From contig CAZWLY010000002.1 of the NCBI GenBank assembly GCA_964634465.1, forward strand, positions 124,001 to 188,000: 64,000 nt of DNA, in the 5' to 3' direction. Position 1 is the stretch's first letter. Each line of letters opens with the position of its first letter. Positions 36,347 to 46,429 of the stretch are shown here, in pieces. Below the pieces are notes generated by a model. It saw only the letters and a program-made list of their open reading frames with translations, was not told the DNA's origin and did no database searches. Position numbers and translations under genes: made by a program. Source of the stretch: CAZWLY01 sp964634465 (GTDB lineage: Bacteria > Desulfobacterota > Desulfarculia > G963662305).

Positions 36347-36766
36347 ATGCCTTACAGCCTGTTGATAGTGGATGACTCGAAATCGATGCGTTCCGTCATC
36401 CGTAAGGTGCTGGAGATGTCCGGCTTTAAAGCGGATAACTACTTTGAGGCCGGTCACGGCCAGGAGGCCCTGGAGGTGATGTCCGGGCACGGGATCGACC
36501 TGATCCTCACCGACATCAACATGCCGGTCATGGACGGAATGGAACTTTTGGCCGAGATGCGCCGCCGGCCGGAATTGTCGGCCGTTCCGGTCATCGTCGT
36601 CAGCACCGAAGGCAGCACCGAGCGCCAGGCGGAGGCGATGAGCCTGGGGGCGGCGGGCTATCTCCAGAAGCCCTTCCAGCCCGAAGAGGTGCGCCGGCTA
36701 CTTGAAAAATGCTTGGGGTGGACTTATGAACCAGCAGATGCAGGAGACGACGCAACAGATTTCTGA
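36347..36766 (+). CDS. CheY-like single-domain response regulator
   Basis: This 139-residue receiver domain has the acidic pair in LLIVDDSKSM, the phosphoacceptor Asp in LILTDINMPVMDG (about 53), the Thr/Ser in VIVVSTEGS and the Lys in YLQKPFQPEEV. A C-terminal tail of about 20 residues extends past the fold. It is a second CheY besides 38280. The ATG at 36347 follows GGGGG; a GTG at 36341 is the alternative. Its last 41 bases overlap the CheC/X-like gene, which suggests paired expression with that phosphatase. Confidence 0.93.
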   Translation: MPYSLLIVDDSKSMRSVIRKVLEMSGFKADNYFEAGHGQEALEVMSGHGIDLILTDINMPVMDGMELLAEMRRRPELSAVPVIVVSTEGSTERQAEAMSLGAAGYLQKPFQPEEVRRLLEKCLGWTYEPADAGDDATDF

Positions 36767-37223
36767 ACTTCTCGCCCGGGCCGTCGACGAGGTCCTGGGG
36801 ACGATGTTCTATGTCTTCGGCCAGCCCGTCCCGGCGATGGAGGAGCCGTCTCCGGAGGGGATGGCCCAGCCTTGGGTCAAGGCCTGGATCGGCTTCGAGG
36901 GGCCGGCCGTCGGCCAATTGACCGTCTTTCTTGGCCAGGATACGGCCCGGACCCTGGCGGCCAACTTCATGGGCCGCGACGCCGAAGAGGGCGTTTCCGA
37001 GGAGATGATCGCCGATACGGTCAGGGAACTGTTGAACATGATCAGCGGGCGGCTGATGGTTCTCATCGAGCCGGAGAAGACCTCCAAGCTCGGCCTGCCC
37101 CTGACCGAACCTACCGACTGGGAAGAGGTCGAGCGAGCTCTCGACGACCCGAAATGCTGTCTGCTCTTGGACAGCGATGAAGGCGTGTTCACCTTTAAAC
37201 TGGATCTGGAGCCGGTCAAGTGA
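36726..37223 (+). CDS. CheC/CheX-type phosphatase
   Basis: This 165-residue protein is a second CheC/CheX-family member. The active helix reads EEMIADTVRELLNMISGRLM (about 96-115), with E-x-x-N in place. It lies directly between a CheY-like gene and cheB, and may dephosphorylate the CheY encoded just before it. ATG 36726 (MNQQMQETT) is used; it lies inside the end of the cheY-like gene. The stop overlaps the cheB start by 4 bases (GTGA). CheC versus CheX cannot be decided by eye. Confidence 0.82.
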   Translation: MNQQMQETTQQISELLARAVDEVLGTMFYVFGQPVPAMEEPSPEGMAQPWVKAWIGFEGPAVGQLTVFLGQDTARTLAANFMGRDAEEGVSEEMIADTVRELLNMISGRLMVLIEPEKTSKLGLPLTEPTDWEEVERALDDPKCCLLLDSDEGVFTFKLDLEPVK

Positions 37224-38248
37224 TCAAGGTCCTGGTAGTGGACGACTCCGCGGTCGTCCGGCGCACATTTGTCGAAGCCCTGTCCAAGGAGAAGGACATC
37301 GAGGTCGTGGGCACGGCCCCCGATCCGTATGTCGCCCGCGACAAGATCGTCAGGCTCAAGCCCGACGTGATCACCCTCGATATCGAGATGCCGCGCATGG
37401 ACGGCATCACCTTCCTGCGCAAGCTGATGGCCCATCACCCGCTGCCGGTCATCATCGTCTCCTCCTTGACCCCCAAGGGCTCGACCCTGGCCATGGAGGC
37501 GCTGGACGTCGGTGCGGTGGAGGTCGTCTCCAAGCCGAGTTCGTCGTATTCGCTGGGCGAGATGAGCGTCCAACTGGCCGACAAGATCAGAGCCGCGGCC
37601 AAGGTCAAAATGGCCCAAATGGCCGAGAGGAGGGCCTCCGCCGCCAAGCCGCGACCGATCATCAAGACGGCTCTGGCCGAAACGACCAACAAGATCATAG
37701 CCATCGGGGCCTCCACCGGCGGCACCGAGGCGCTCAAGGAGGTTCTCTCCCGTTTCCCGCCCAACGCGCCGGGGACGATGGTCACCCAGCACATGCCGGC
37801 CAACTTCACCACCGCCTTCGCCAACCGGCTCAACGACCTGTGCCAGATCAAGGTCAAGGAGGCCGAGGACGGCGATTCGGTGGTGCCGGGCACGTGCCTG
37901 ATCGCGCCGGGCAACTTCCATATGGTCCTTCGCCGCTCCGGGGCCCGCTATTACGTCAACATCACCTCCGGCCCGTTGGTCTGCCACCAGCGCCCCTCGG
38001 TGGACGTGATGTTCCATTCGGTGGCCAAGGTGGCCGGAGCCAACGCGGTGGGGGTGATCCTGACCGGTATGGGCGCCGACGGGGCGGAGGGCATGGCGGC
38101 CATGAAAGAGGCCGGGGCCAAAACGGTGGCCCAGGACGAGGCTTCCTGTGTGGTTTTCGGCATGCCCAAGGAGGCCATCAAACGGGGCGTGGTCGACAAG
38201 GTCGTGCCCTTGAGTGCCATTGCCGAAACTGCGCTCAGGATGGTATGA
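37220..38248 (+). CDS. cheB: Chemoreceptor methylesterase/glutamine deamidase CheB
   Basis: This 342-residue protein has a receiver domain (phosphoacceptor in VITLDIEMPRMDG, about 54), a linker and the methylesterase domain. The catalytic triad is Ser in AIGASTGGTEAL (about 158), His in VTQHMPANFTTAF (about 184) and Asp in TGMGADGAEGM (about 280). It removes receptor methyl groups added by CheR. The start is GTG 37220, overlapping the preceding stop. Its last bases hold a possible promoter for cheY. Confidence 0.96.
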   Translation: MIKVLVVDDSAVVRRTFVEALSKEKDIEVVGTAPDPYVARDKIVRLKPDVITLDIEMPRMDGITFLRKLMAHHPLPVIIVSSLTPKGSTLAMEALDVGAVEVVSKPSSSYSLGEMSVQLADKIRAAAKVKMAQMAERRASAAKPRPIIKTALAETTNKIIAIGASTGGTEALKEVLSRFPPNAPGTMVTQHMPANFTTAFANRLNDLCQIKVKEAEDGDSVVPGTCLIAPGNFHMVLRRSGARYYVNITSGPLVCHQRPSVDVMFHSVAKVAGANAVGVILTGMGADGAEGMAAMKEAGAKTVAQDEASCVVFGMPKEAIKRGVVDKVVPLSAIAETALRMV

Positions 38249-38249
38249 T
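38220..38249 (+). promoter_or_regulatory. Possible internal promoter for cheY
   Basis: TTGCCG at 38220-38225 and TATGAT at 38244-38249 have an 18-base spacer, and TGG before the -10 makes it an extended -10 box. It lies at the very end of cheB. The cheY start is 30 bases on, after AAGGAGG. Confidence 0.5.
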
Positions 38250-38279
38250 TCCTACGGAACTTCAAGGAGGATTCGGCAG

Positions 38280-38660
38280 ATGCCCAATCTTGACATGAGG
38301 ATACTCGTCGTTGACGATTTTGCGACGATGAGGCGGATCATCAAGAATATTCTCAAGCAACTCGGCTATACCAAAATCGACGAGGCCGATGACGGCGCCA
38401 CCGCTTTACCGATGCTCAAGTCCCAGCACTACGACCTGATCATCTCCGACTGGAACATGCCCCAGATGAGCGGACTGGAGCTTCTGAAAAGCGTCCGCAG
38501 CGACGAAGAGCTCAAAGACACGCCGTTTCTGATGGTCACCGCCGAGGCCCAGAAAGAGAACATCATCGAGGCGGTCAAGGCCAAGGTGAGCAACTACATC
38601 ATCAAGCCGTTTACCGCCGACACTCTGGCCGAGAAGCTGGAGAAGATTTTCGGCGACTAA
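38280..38660 (+). CDS. cheY: Chemotaxis response regulator CheY
   Basis: This 126-residue classical CheY has the acidic pair in ILVVDDFATMRRII, the phosphoacceptor Asp in LIISDWNMPQMSGLELL (about 57), Thr in FLMVTAEAQKENII and Lys in YIIKPFTADTL (about 109). CheY-P binds the motor switch proteins FliM and FliN, which are both encoded further on in this window. The ribosome site AAGGAGG (38264-38270) is the best in the operon, and an internal promoter may precede it, which fits a need for more CheY than CheB. Confidence 0.96.
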   Translation: MPNLDMRILVVDDFATMRRIIKNILKQLGYTKIDEADDGATALPMLKSQHYDLIISDWNMPQMSGLELLKSVRSDEELKDTPFLMVTAEAQKENIIEAVKAKVSNYIIKPFTADTLAEKLEKIFGD

Positions 38661-38682
38661 CCCCCAGACAAGGCGATCGAGC

Positions 38683-39624
38683 GTGGCGGAACTGAAAGAG
38701 ACCATCCAGGCCGGCCTGAAAGACACCAATCCCAACGTCCGGCTGGCCGCGGCCATCCTGGCCGGATTGGACGGTGATGAGTCCTGGGCCAAGCCGTTGA
38801 CCGAACTTTTGTCCGACAAGTACTGGCAGGTCAGGGAGAAGGCGGCCTGGGCCCTTCGCCGCACCGGCGCCAAGAGCGCCAAGCCGGCCCTGATGCGGGC
38901 GATGGGAGCCAACGAGGCCACGGTCCGCAAGCAGATCCTCGACATTCTGGGGGGGGTGAATGTCGATGAGGACAAAGCCAAGGCCAAGGAGACCCAGCCC
39001 CTTCCGGTCAAGCGGGAGGCGGCGCTGGCTCTGGCCGCGATCGACCCGGAGATCGTGGTCAGCCCCCTGATGGACGCTCTGGACTCGGAAAACCCGAACA
39101 TCAAGATCGCGGCCATCGCCGGTCTGGGCAACGTCCGGGCCAAGGAAGCGGTGCCGCCGCTCATCGAGCTGTTGAAGGACGCCGATCCCAAGATAAGGGC
39201 CTCGGCGGCCACCGCGCTGGGCAAGATAAGGGCCAAGGAGGCCGCGGCGGCCTTGATCGAGCTGACCAAGGACGAGAAGTGGACGGTCCGCATGGAAGCG
39301 GTGATCGCCCTCAACCACATCAAGTCGGACGAGGCCTTCGACGCCCTGGCGGCCAGCCTGAACGACAAGCGCCCCGAGGTCCAGCGGGTGGCCATCATGG
39401 CCGTGGGCAACACCCGCCGGCCCGAGGCGACCGAACTGCTGTTGCCTCTCCTGGAGGCCAGCCGCCAGGCGAGCGCCATGGTCAAGCGCGCTCTCATCTC
39501 TTCTCTCAGCGGCTTGAACGCCACCCAGGCCCTGGACCTGATCGCCCCCATGCTGAGCGATGAGGACGAGGGAGTCAGGTCCGACGCGGCCAAGGCCGTG
39601 GTCCGCCTGGCCGACTTGAACTGA
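38683..39624 (+). CDS. HEAT-repeat protein
   Basis: This 313-residue protein consists almost only of HEAT or PBS-lyase-like repeats of about 30 residues, for example NPNVRLAAAILAGLDGDES, NPNIKIAAIAGLGNVRAKEA and DPKIRASAATALGKIRAKEA. Such proteins act as scaffolds; no catalytic residue is evident. The start is GTG 38683. It lies 22 bases after cheY and 4 bases before a sigma54 activator gene, so it is co-expressed with both. Its partner is unknown, with CheY or the activator as obvious candidates to test. Confidence 0.85.
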   Translation: MAELKETIQAGLKDTNPNVRLAAAILAGLDGDESWAKPLTELLSDKYWQVREKAAWALRRTGAKSAKPALMRAMGANEATVRKQILDILGGVNVDEDKAKAKETQPLPVKREAALALAAIDPEIVVSPLMDALDSENPNIKIAAIAGLGNVRAKEAVPPLIELLKDADPKIRASAATALGKIRAKEAAAALIELTKDEKWTVRMEAVIALNHIKSDEAFDALAASLNDKRPEVQRVAIMAVGNTRRPEATELLLPLLEASRQASAMVKRALISSLSGLNATQALDLIAPMLSDEDEGVRSDAAKAVVRLADLN

Positions 39625-39628
39625 GACG

Positions 39629-40981
39629 ATGGCGAGCGCGACGGGCTCTATTCTGGTCATCGACGGCTCGGCGGAGGACGTAGACGGCCTCGCCCAACCC
39701 TTGACCCAGGCCGGTTGGGCGGTGGAGACGGCCCGGACCGGCGAGGAAGGTCTGAATCTGGCCGCCGCCGGCCGCTTCGAACTGGTTCTGGCCGCGGTGG
39801 GCGGAAGCGAGGGCGGGGACGCCGAGTTGATCCGCCGGCTTCGAGCCAGCCAGCCGGCCTCGATCATCGTCGCTCTCACCGAGGCGGCCGACGTCCGCCA
39901 GGCGGTGGAGTCGATCAAGGCCGGGGCCAACGAGTACCTGGCCAAGCCGATCAAGCCGGCCGACGTTCTGTCGTTGATCGACGGCCAGGTCGGTTTCGAG
40001 AACGACTTGCCCGGCCGGAAGTATCCCTTCGGCCTCATCGTCGGTCAAAGCCAGGCCCTGCAAAAAGTCTTCGATGTGGTGACCAAGGTGGCGGACTCGG
40101 ACTCGACGGTGCTGATCACCGGCGAGTCGGGCACCGGCAAGGAGCTCATCGCCCGAGCCATTCACTACTCGGCCCGGGGACCGATCGGCCCCCTCATTCC
40201 GGTCAACTGCGGGGCCATCCCTGAGGAACTTTTGGAGTCCGAGCTCTTCGGCCACGAGAAAGGCGCTTTCACCAACGCCATAAAGACCAGGGCCGGGCGT
40301 TTCGAGCTGGCTGACGGCGGGACGATTTTCCTCGATGAAATTGGGGAGATGAGTCCAAAACTTCAAGTAAAGCTTCTGCGTGTCATCCAGGAGAAGCAGT
40401 TCGAACGGGTCGGCGGCACGAGGACCATCACCGTCAATATCCGGGTCATCGCCGCCACCAACCAGGACCTCTACCGGGCCGTGGAGAGCGGGCGGTTCAG
40501 GGAAGACCTCTACTACCGGCTCAACGTCATCCCGGTTCACATTCCGCCGATCCGCCAGCGGCGGGAGGACATCCCGCTTCTCATCGAGTATTTCTTCAAT
40601 CGATTCCGCCGAAAGAAAAAGACCAACGTCGAGGGCATCGACCCCGAGGTCGTCGAGGCGCTGACCGCCTACGACTGGCCGGGCAACGTCCGGGAGCTGG
40701 AGAACCTCATCGAGCGACTGGTCATCCTGGCCGACGGCCCGTCGATCACCCTCGACGACCTGCCGGAGCGGATCACCCGGCCGCCGAAGGCCGCTGCCAG
40801 GGGCGAGTTCGTCCTGCCGGACGAGGGCTTCAGCCTCAGCGACTACCTGGCCGAGGTGGAAAACGACCTCATCGCCCAGGCTCTCGAGAAAGCCGGCGGG
40901 GTCAAGAGCAAGGCGGCCCAGATCCTGGGCATCAACCGCACCACCTTGGTCGAGAAGATGAAGAAAAAGGGCATGATGTAA
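39629..40981 (+). CDS. Sigma54-dependent activator 1 with degenerate receiver and GAFTNA loop
   Basis: This 450-residue NtrC-family activator has a receiver-like domain (1-115), an AAA+ core (Walker A GESGTGKE about 168; arginine-rich FREDLYYRLNVIP) and a C-terminal helix-turn-helix (KSKAAQILGINRTTLVEKM). The receiver has Ala56 (in FELVLAAVGG) where the phosphoacceptor Asp belongs and lacks the usual acidic pair. Lys in YLAKPIKP remains. The sigma54-contact loop is GAFTNA (40262-40279) and not GAFTGA; the same glycine, changed in NorR to Asn or Asp, was reported to bypass its sensor domain. The gene ends the chemotaxis operon, just before a sigma54 promoter at 41122. Confidence 0.93.
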   Translation: MASATGSILVIDGSAEDVDGLAQPLTQAGWAVETARTGEEGLNLAAAGRFELVLAAVGGSEGGDAELIRRLRASQPASIIVALTEAADVRQAVESIKAGANEYLAKPIKPADVLSLIDGQVGFENDLPGRKYPFGLIVGQSQALQKVFDVVTKVADSDSTVLITGESGTGKELIARAIHYSARGPIGPLIPVNCGAIPEELLESELFGHEKGAFTNAIKTRAGRFELADGGTIFLDEIGEMSPKLQVKLLRVIQEKQFERVGGTRTITVNIRVIAATNQDLYRAVESGRFREDLYYRLNVIPVHIPPIRQRREDIPLLIEYFFNRFRRKKKTNVEGIDPEVVEALTAYDWPGNVRELENLIERLVILADGPSITLDDLPERITRPPKAAARGEFVLPDEGFSLSDYLAEVENDLIAQALEKAGGVKSKAAQILGINRTTLVEKMKKKGMM

Positions 40982-41069
40982 ACCCGACCCGGATGCGCTC
41001 CGCGCCGTCGCCGCCGACCCGCCTGCCAACGAATTGACGCCGCGTCGCCAACTCCTTTTTCTCCGCGCG

Positions 41070-41097
41070 TTGACGCCCAAATAAAATCTATTAAAAT
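41070..41097 (+). promoter_or_regulatory. Possible sigma70 promoter upstream of the AMIN-TPR gene
   Basis: TTGACG at 41070-41075 and TAAAAT at 41092-41097 have a 16-base spacer in an AT-rich patch. It precedes the sigma54 element by 25 bases, so the operon may have two promoters. The AT patch may also serve as activator binding or bending DNA. Confidence 0.5.
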
Positions 41098-41121
41098 CAA
41101 ATAGCTAGCGCCGGCCATCGC

Positions 41122-41138
41122 CTGGCATGACATTTGCT
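41122..41138 (+). promoter_or_regulatory. Sigma54 (-24/-12) promoter of the flgB-fliJ operon
   Basis: CTGGCATGACATTTGCT. It matches the consensus YTGGCAYRNNNNTTGCW at every fixed position, with the GG and GC pairs at the correct 10-base interval. Transcription would start near 41149, and the AMIN-TPR start lies at 41176. The two sigma54 activators flank this promoter. Confidence 0.9.
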
Positions 41139-41175
41139 CGCTGGAAAGGCGAGGACTTTTCGAGAGCGGGAGAGT

Positions 41176-43823
41176 ATGGTCCACCGCCTCAAGACGACAG
41201 GTTTATTGCTGGCGGCGCTCATGGCCTCGGTCGCGATCTTGGCGCCCGCCTCCGTCTCGGCCAGCCTGGTCACCGGCGTCCGGCTCGGTCTCCATCCGCG
41301 GCAGACCAGGTTGGTGGTCGATCTGGACGGAGAGTTTTCCTACCGCATCGAGCGGCTGGCCGGGAATCGGATCAAGATCGTCTTCGACGACGCCGAACCG
41401 GCGGCGGGCAAGCGACTCAGCAGGCGCGGCCTGGGCCTGATCTCTAAGGTGAAAGCCGCCAGGGAAGGGCGGGGGGTGGCCTTGGAGGTCTGGCTCAAAG
41501 GCCCGGCCCGAATGAAGGCCTTTGCCTGGCGGAAGGCCAACCGCCTGGTGATCGATTTTCGATCCAACTCGAAGAAAGAACGGCAAAAAACCGCCAGTCC
41601 AGCCCGGAAGAAAGGGCCGGCCGAACCTAAGGCGGCCCAGCCGGAAAAACAGACTCCGGCCAAACGAACCGCCCGAACCGAAACCGCGCCGGCCAGGGAC
41701 GCCTTGGGCTACCTGTTGGGCTCGGAGCGCCTGACGCCCCAGCAGGACCGGGCGCTTGAAAAGGTCATCGTCGCCGCTCCCCGGCCCAAGCGGCCCGGCG
41801 CGCCGCCGGGAGTTGCGGTGGACCGGGCGGCCGCCCAGGCCAAAAGCTTGGCCCTGGAGGCCGCGGGAGTCGAGCGCCGGGAGGACGACCTGGCTCGTCA
41901 GGCCTTGGCCCAGGCCCAAGACTACGCCAAGCGGGGCTACCCGGAACAGGCCTTGCCTCTCTATGAGAAGGCCGAGAAACTGGGCCGGTCGGACGAGGTC
42001 GCCCGGGCGGCGCTGTTCGGCCAGGCCGACGCCGTCTACGATCTGAACATCAAGACCGGCCAGCCGCCGTTTCAGGACGTGGAGCGGGCCTATCAGAAGG
42101 CGTTGGGCGCCTATCCCCGCGCCCCGCAGGCCCCCCGGGCGATGCTGAGGATGGGTCTGGTCAACTACCGCCACAAGTACCTGGCCCGGGCCAAGGGTTT
42201 CTTCAACCTACTCATCAAGGAGCATCCCGACTCCGCCGAGGCCATCGAGGCCCAGATCCACCTGGCCGCACTCCTGATCGAAGAGGGCGGGGTCAGGCGG
42301 GCCGTCCAGATGTTGCGCCAGGTGGTCAATGAACACCCCGACCACCCCAAGATCAAGGCGGCGCTGTGGCAACTTGGCCGGCTGCTGTTCGATCTGGGCC
42401 GTTTCATCGAAGCCTACGAGCGTTTCGCCAAACTGATGAAGCTCGACCCAGGTTTCTACCTGAAGGAGCCGTTGCTTCTCTACTATCTCGGCGAGACGGC
42501 CTTTCGTCTGGAAAAGATGCCCGAAGCCAGGCGCTATCTCTTCTGGGTGCTCAACATCTATCCCGAGGTGCCCGACCAGGACCTGATAATGGCCCGGATC
42601 GGCGACACCTACCGCGGCGAGAGCAAGTACGGCAAGGCCCTGGCCGTCTACGCCGACGTGGAGCGCCGCTGGCCCGAGACCGACGGCGCGCTCATCGCCA
42701 GGCTGCGTATGGCCGAGACCTCCGGCCGGGCCGTCTTCGGCAAGGACAGTCCCTTCTCCCGGCTGGAGAAGGTGTTCGGCATCGAGACCACCGGCGACGC
42801 CCTGACCACCTATCGCCAGATCGCCAAGGAGTACCCAGACCGGGCCGTGGCCCAGTTGGCCCGGCTGAAGATGGGGGCCTGGTTCTACTCGCGGAAGGAA
42901 TACCTCAAGGCCTTCGAGACATTGAAGAAGCTGCTGGCGGATCACCCCAAGACCGAGTTCTACCGCGACGCCGTCTACGCCCTGCGCCAGTCTTTCGCCA
43001 GGCGGATGGAGCAACTCGACGCCGAGCGCAAGCCCTTGAAGCTGATCGAGTTCTACGAGGCCAACAAGTCGCTCTTGCCTCGCCAGTTGCAGGAGAGCTA
43101 CGGCCGGCTCTTGGGCCACGCCTATTTCGAGCTGAAGCTCTACGGCCAGGCGATCGAGCACTACGAGGCGGTCCTGCGCCGGGGCAAGGCCGACGCCATG
43201 GTCCTGGCCGGTCTGGGCGAGGCCTACTTCAAGGAACGGCGCTACGACGAGGCGGCCGACGTGCTGAGCCGGTTCCTGGCCCAGTATCCGGCCCACGGCC
43301 AGTCGAATCGGCTCCGGATTCTGTTGGCCAAGAGTCTCTACAAGGTCAAGAAGTACGACCGGGCGGCCGAGGCGTTCCGCCAGGCGGCCATGGCCGATCC
43401 CGGCGGACCCGACTACTGGGACCTCACCGCCTCGTGGGCCGACTCCCTGATTCAGACCAAGCGTTACGAGGCGGCTTTGGAACTCATGGCCCGAGTGCTG
43501 GCCCGCGCCCCCAAGAAAGCCGACCTCAGACGGCGCTACCTGAAGCTGATGGGCGACGCGGCCATGGGCCTCAAGCGCTACGACAAGGCGGCGGAGGCCT
43601 ACGCCGCCGCCGTGGAGGGCGTCAAACCCCAGGGCGAGAACCTGGCCGGATTCTATCGCCTGGGCATGGCCTACCTGGCCGCCGGTAAGAGGCCCGAGGC
43701 CGAGAAGGTGTTCGATCGGATCATCGCCGCCGCCGATCCGTTCTGGACCAAGCTGGCCAAGGATCGACTGGTGGTGGCCGACGTTTCGGCCAAGCTCAAA
43801 GCCAGGCAGGAGGTGGCCAATCC

Positions 43824-43827
<4 letters not shown>
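41176..43827 (+). CDS. Periplasmic AMIN-domain TPR protein
   Basis: This 883-residue protein has a signal peptide (MVHRLKTTGLLLAALMASVA, cleavage after VSA about residue 29). An AMIN-like domain (about 30-112: TGVRLGLHPRQTRLVVDLDG and RIKIVFDD) targets septal or other cell-wall sites in other proteins. After a Lys/Pro/Ala linker come many tetratricopeptide repeats from about 235 to the end, such as QALPLYEKAEKLGRSDEVAR and YDEAADVLSRFLAQYP. It resembles periplasmic assembly scaffolds. ATG 41176 lies 27 bases after the predicted sigma54 start site. It heads the flagellar operon, which implies a role in flagellar assembly at the cell wall. The stop overlaps the next gene (GTGA). Confidence 0.87.
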
Positions 43828-45251
<1,424 letters not shown>

Positions 45252-45254
45252 AGC

Positions 45255-45641
45255 ATGGCCGACAGACTCTTCGGCAACACCATCAGGCTGTTGGGCAACG
45301 TGGCCAACCTGAGGATCGACCGCCACAGCTTGCTCACCAGCAACCTGGCCAATATCGAGACGCCCGGCTACAAAACCAAGGACGTCAGCTTCGAGCGCCA
45401 GCTCCAGGCGGCCCTGCCGGGTAAGAACGAGCTGCGTCTGGTCAGGACCAATCCCAGGCACATGCCGATCTACGACGCCACCGGCAACATCAAGCCGGAT
45501 ATCGTCACCGGCGGCGACGTGGATATTGACAAGCAGATGGCCAAGCTGGCCGAGAACAACCTGATGTACAACGCCATGATCCAGATCCTGGGGCGCAAAT
45601 ATCGCGCCATTCGGGAGGCCATCGACCAGGGAGGTAGGTAA
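45255..45641 (+). CDS. flgB: Flagellar proximal rod protein FlgB
   Basis: This 128-residue rod protein has the N-terminal flagellar rod signature RHSLLTSNLANIETPGYKTKDVSFERQL (about 23-50) and a C-terminal helix (AENNLMYNAMIQILGRKYRAI) that packs with it. It is exported through the flagellar type III apparatus without a cleaved signal. It lies 3 bases after activator 2, and its stop shares one base with the flgC start. Confidence 0.96.
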   Translation: MADRLFGNTIRLLGNVANLRIDRHSLLTSNLANIETPGYKTKDVSFERQLQAALPGKNELRLVRTNPRHMPIYDATGNIKPDIVTGGDVDIDKQMAKLAENNLMYNAMIQILGRKYRAIREAIDQGGR

Positions 45642-46081
45642 TGGACTTGATCACCTCGATGCACATCAGCGCCAGCGGGCTGTCGGCCCATCGGACGCGG
45701 ATGAACATCATCTCGATGAACATGGCCAACGTCAACACCACCCGAACCAAGGACGGCGGTCCCTACCGGCGCAAGATCACCATCCACGAGGCGGTGCCGT
45801 TCAAGGATCGCCTGATCAGGGCGGCCCACGACGCCCGGGTGGCCCGCGAGGAGAGCGGGGTCAAGGTGGTGGCCATCGAGGACTCGCAAGATGCGCTCAG
45901 GATGGTCTACGATCCGTCACACCCGGACGCCAACGCCGACGGTTACGTGGCCTATCCCAACGTCAACATTGTCACCGAGATGGTCAACATGATGACCGCG
46001 GTTCGGGCCTATGAGGCCAACGTGACCGCCATCAACGCGGCCAAGGACATGGCTTTGAAGGCCCTGGAGATCGGCCGCTAG
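45641..46081 (+). CDS. flgC: Flagellar proximal rod protein FlgC
   Basis: This 146-residue rod protein has the N-terminal helix SMHISASGLSAHRTRMNIISMNMANVNT, the internal GYVAYPNVNIVTEMVNMMTAVRAYEANVTAIN typical of FlgC (about 104-135) and a C-terminal amphipathic helix. The start overlaps the flgB stop by one base (TAATG), so translation is coupled. It forms part of the drive-shaft rod with FlgB and FliE. Confidence 0.97.
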   Translation: MDLITSMHISASGLSAHRTRMNIISMNMANVNTTRTKDGGPYRRKITIHEAVPFKDRLIRAAHDARVAREESGVKVVAIEDSQDALRMVYDPSHPDANADGYVAYPNVNIVTEMVNMMTAVRAYEANVTAINAAKDMALKALEIGR

Positions 46082-46098
46082 GCCGGGGGAGGCGATAA

Positions 46099-46401
46099 AT
46101 GAGAATCAACGGCCTCAACCCACCCCTCGACGTCGAGCGTCTGCCCGGCGAGGATGCGCCGTCCCCGGCGGCCAAGGCGGGCAAGGACTTCGCCTCGACG
46201 CTCAAAGACTCGATCATGGCCGTCAGCGAGGTCCAGCAGAAAGCCGAGTCGGCCGTCCGGGACCTGGCCGTGGGCCGGAGCAACCGTATCCACGAGACGA
46301 TGATGGCTCTCGAGGAGGCCGACCTGGCCTTCAAACTGCTGCTCCAGGTCCGAAACAAGGCCCTGGAAGCCTATCGCGAGATAACGAGGATGGCGATCTA
46401 A
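46099..46401 (+). CDS. fliE: Flagellar hook-basal body protein FliE
   Basis: This 100-residue protein joins the MS ring to the rod. The C-terminal half has the FliE pattern: VQQKAESAVRDLAVG, HETMMALEEADLAFKLLLQVRNKALEAYREI (about 66-96). GGGGGAGG precedes ATG 46099. It lies between flgC and fliF as in many flagellar operons. Confidence 0.95.
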   Translation: MRINGLNPPLDVERLPGEDAPSPAAKAGKDFASTLKDSIMAVSEVQQKAESAVRDLAVGRSNRIHETMMALEEADLAFKLLLQVRNKALEAYREITRMAI

Positions 46402-46429
46402 CCCTACTGGTTGCGGCGCGGAGGCCGAG

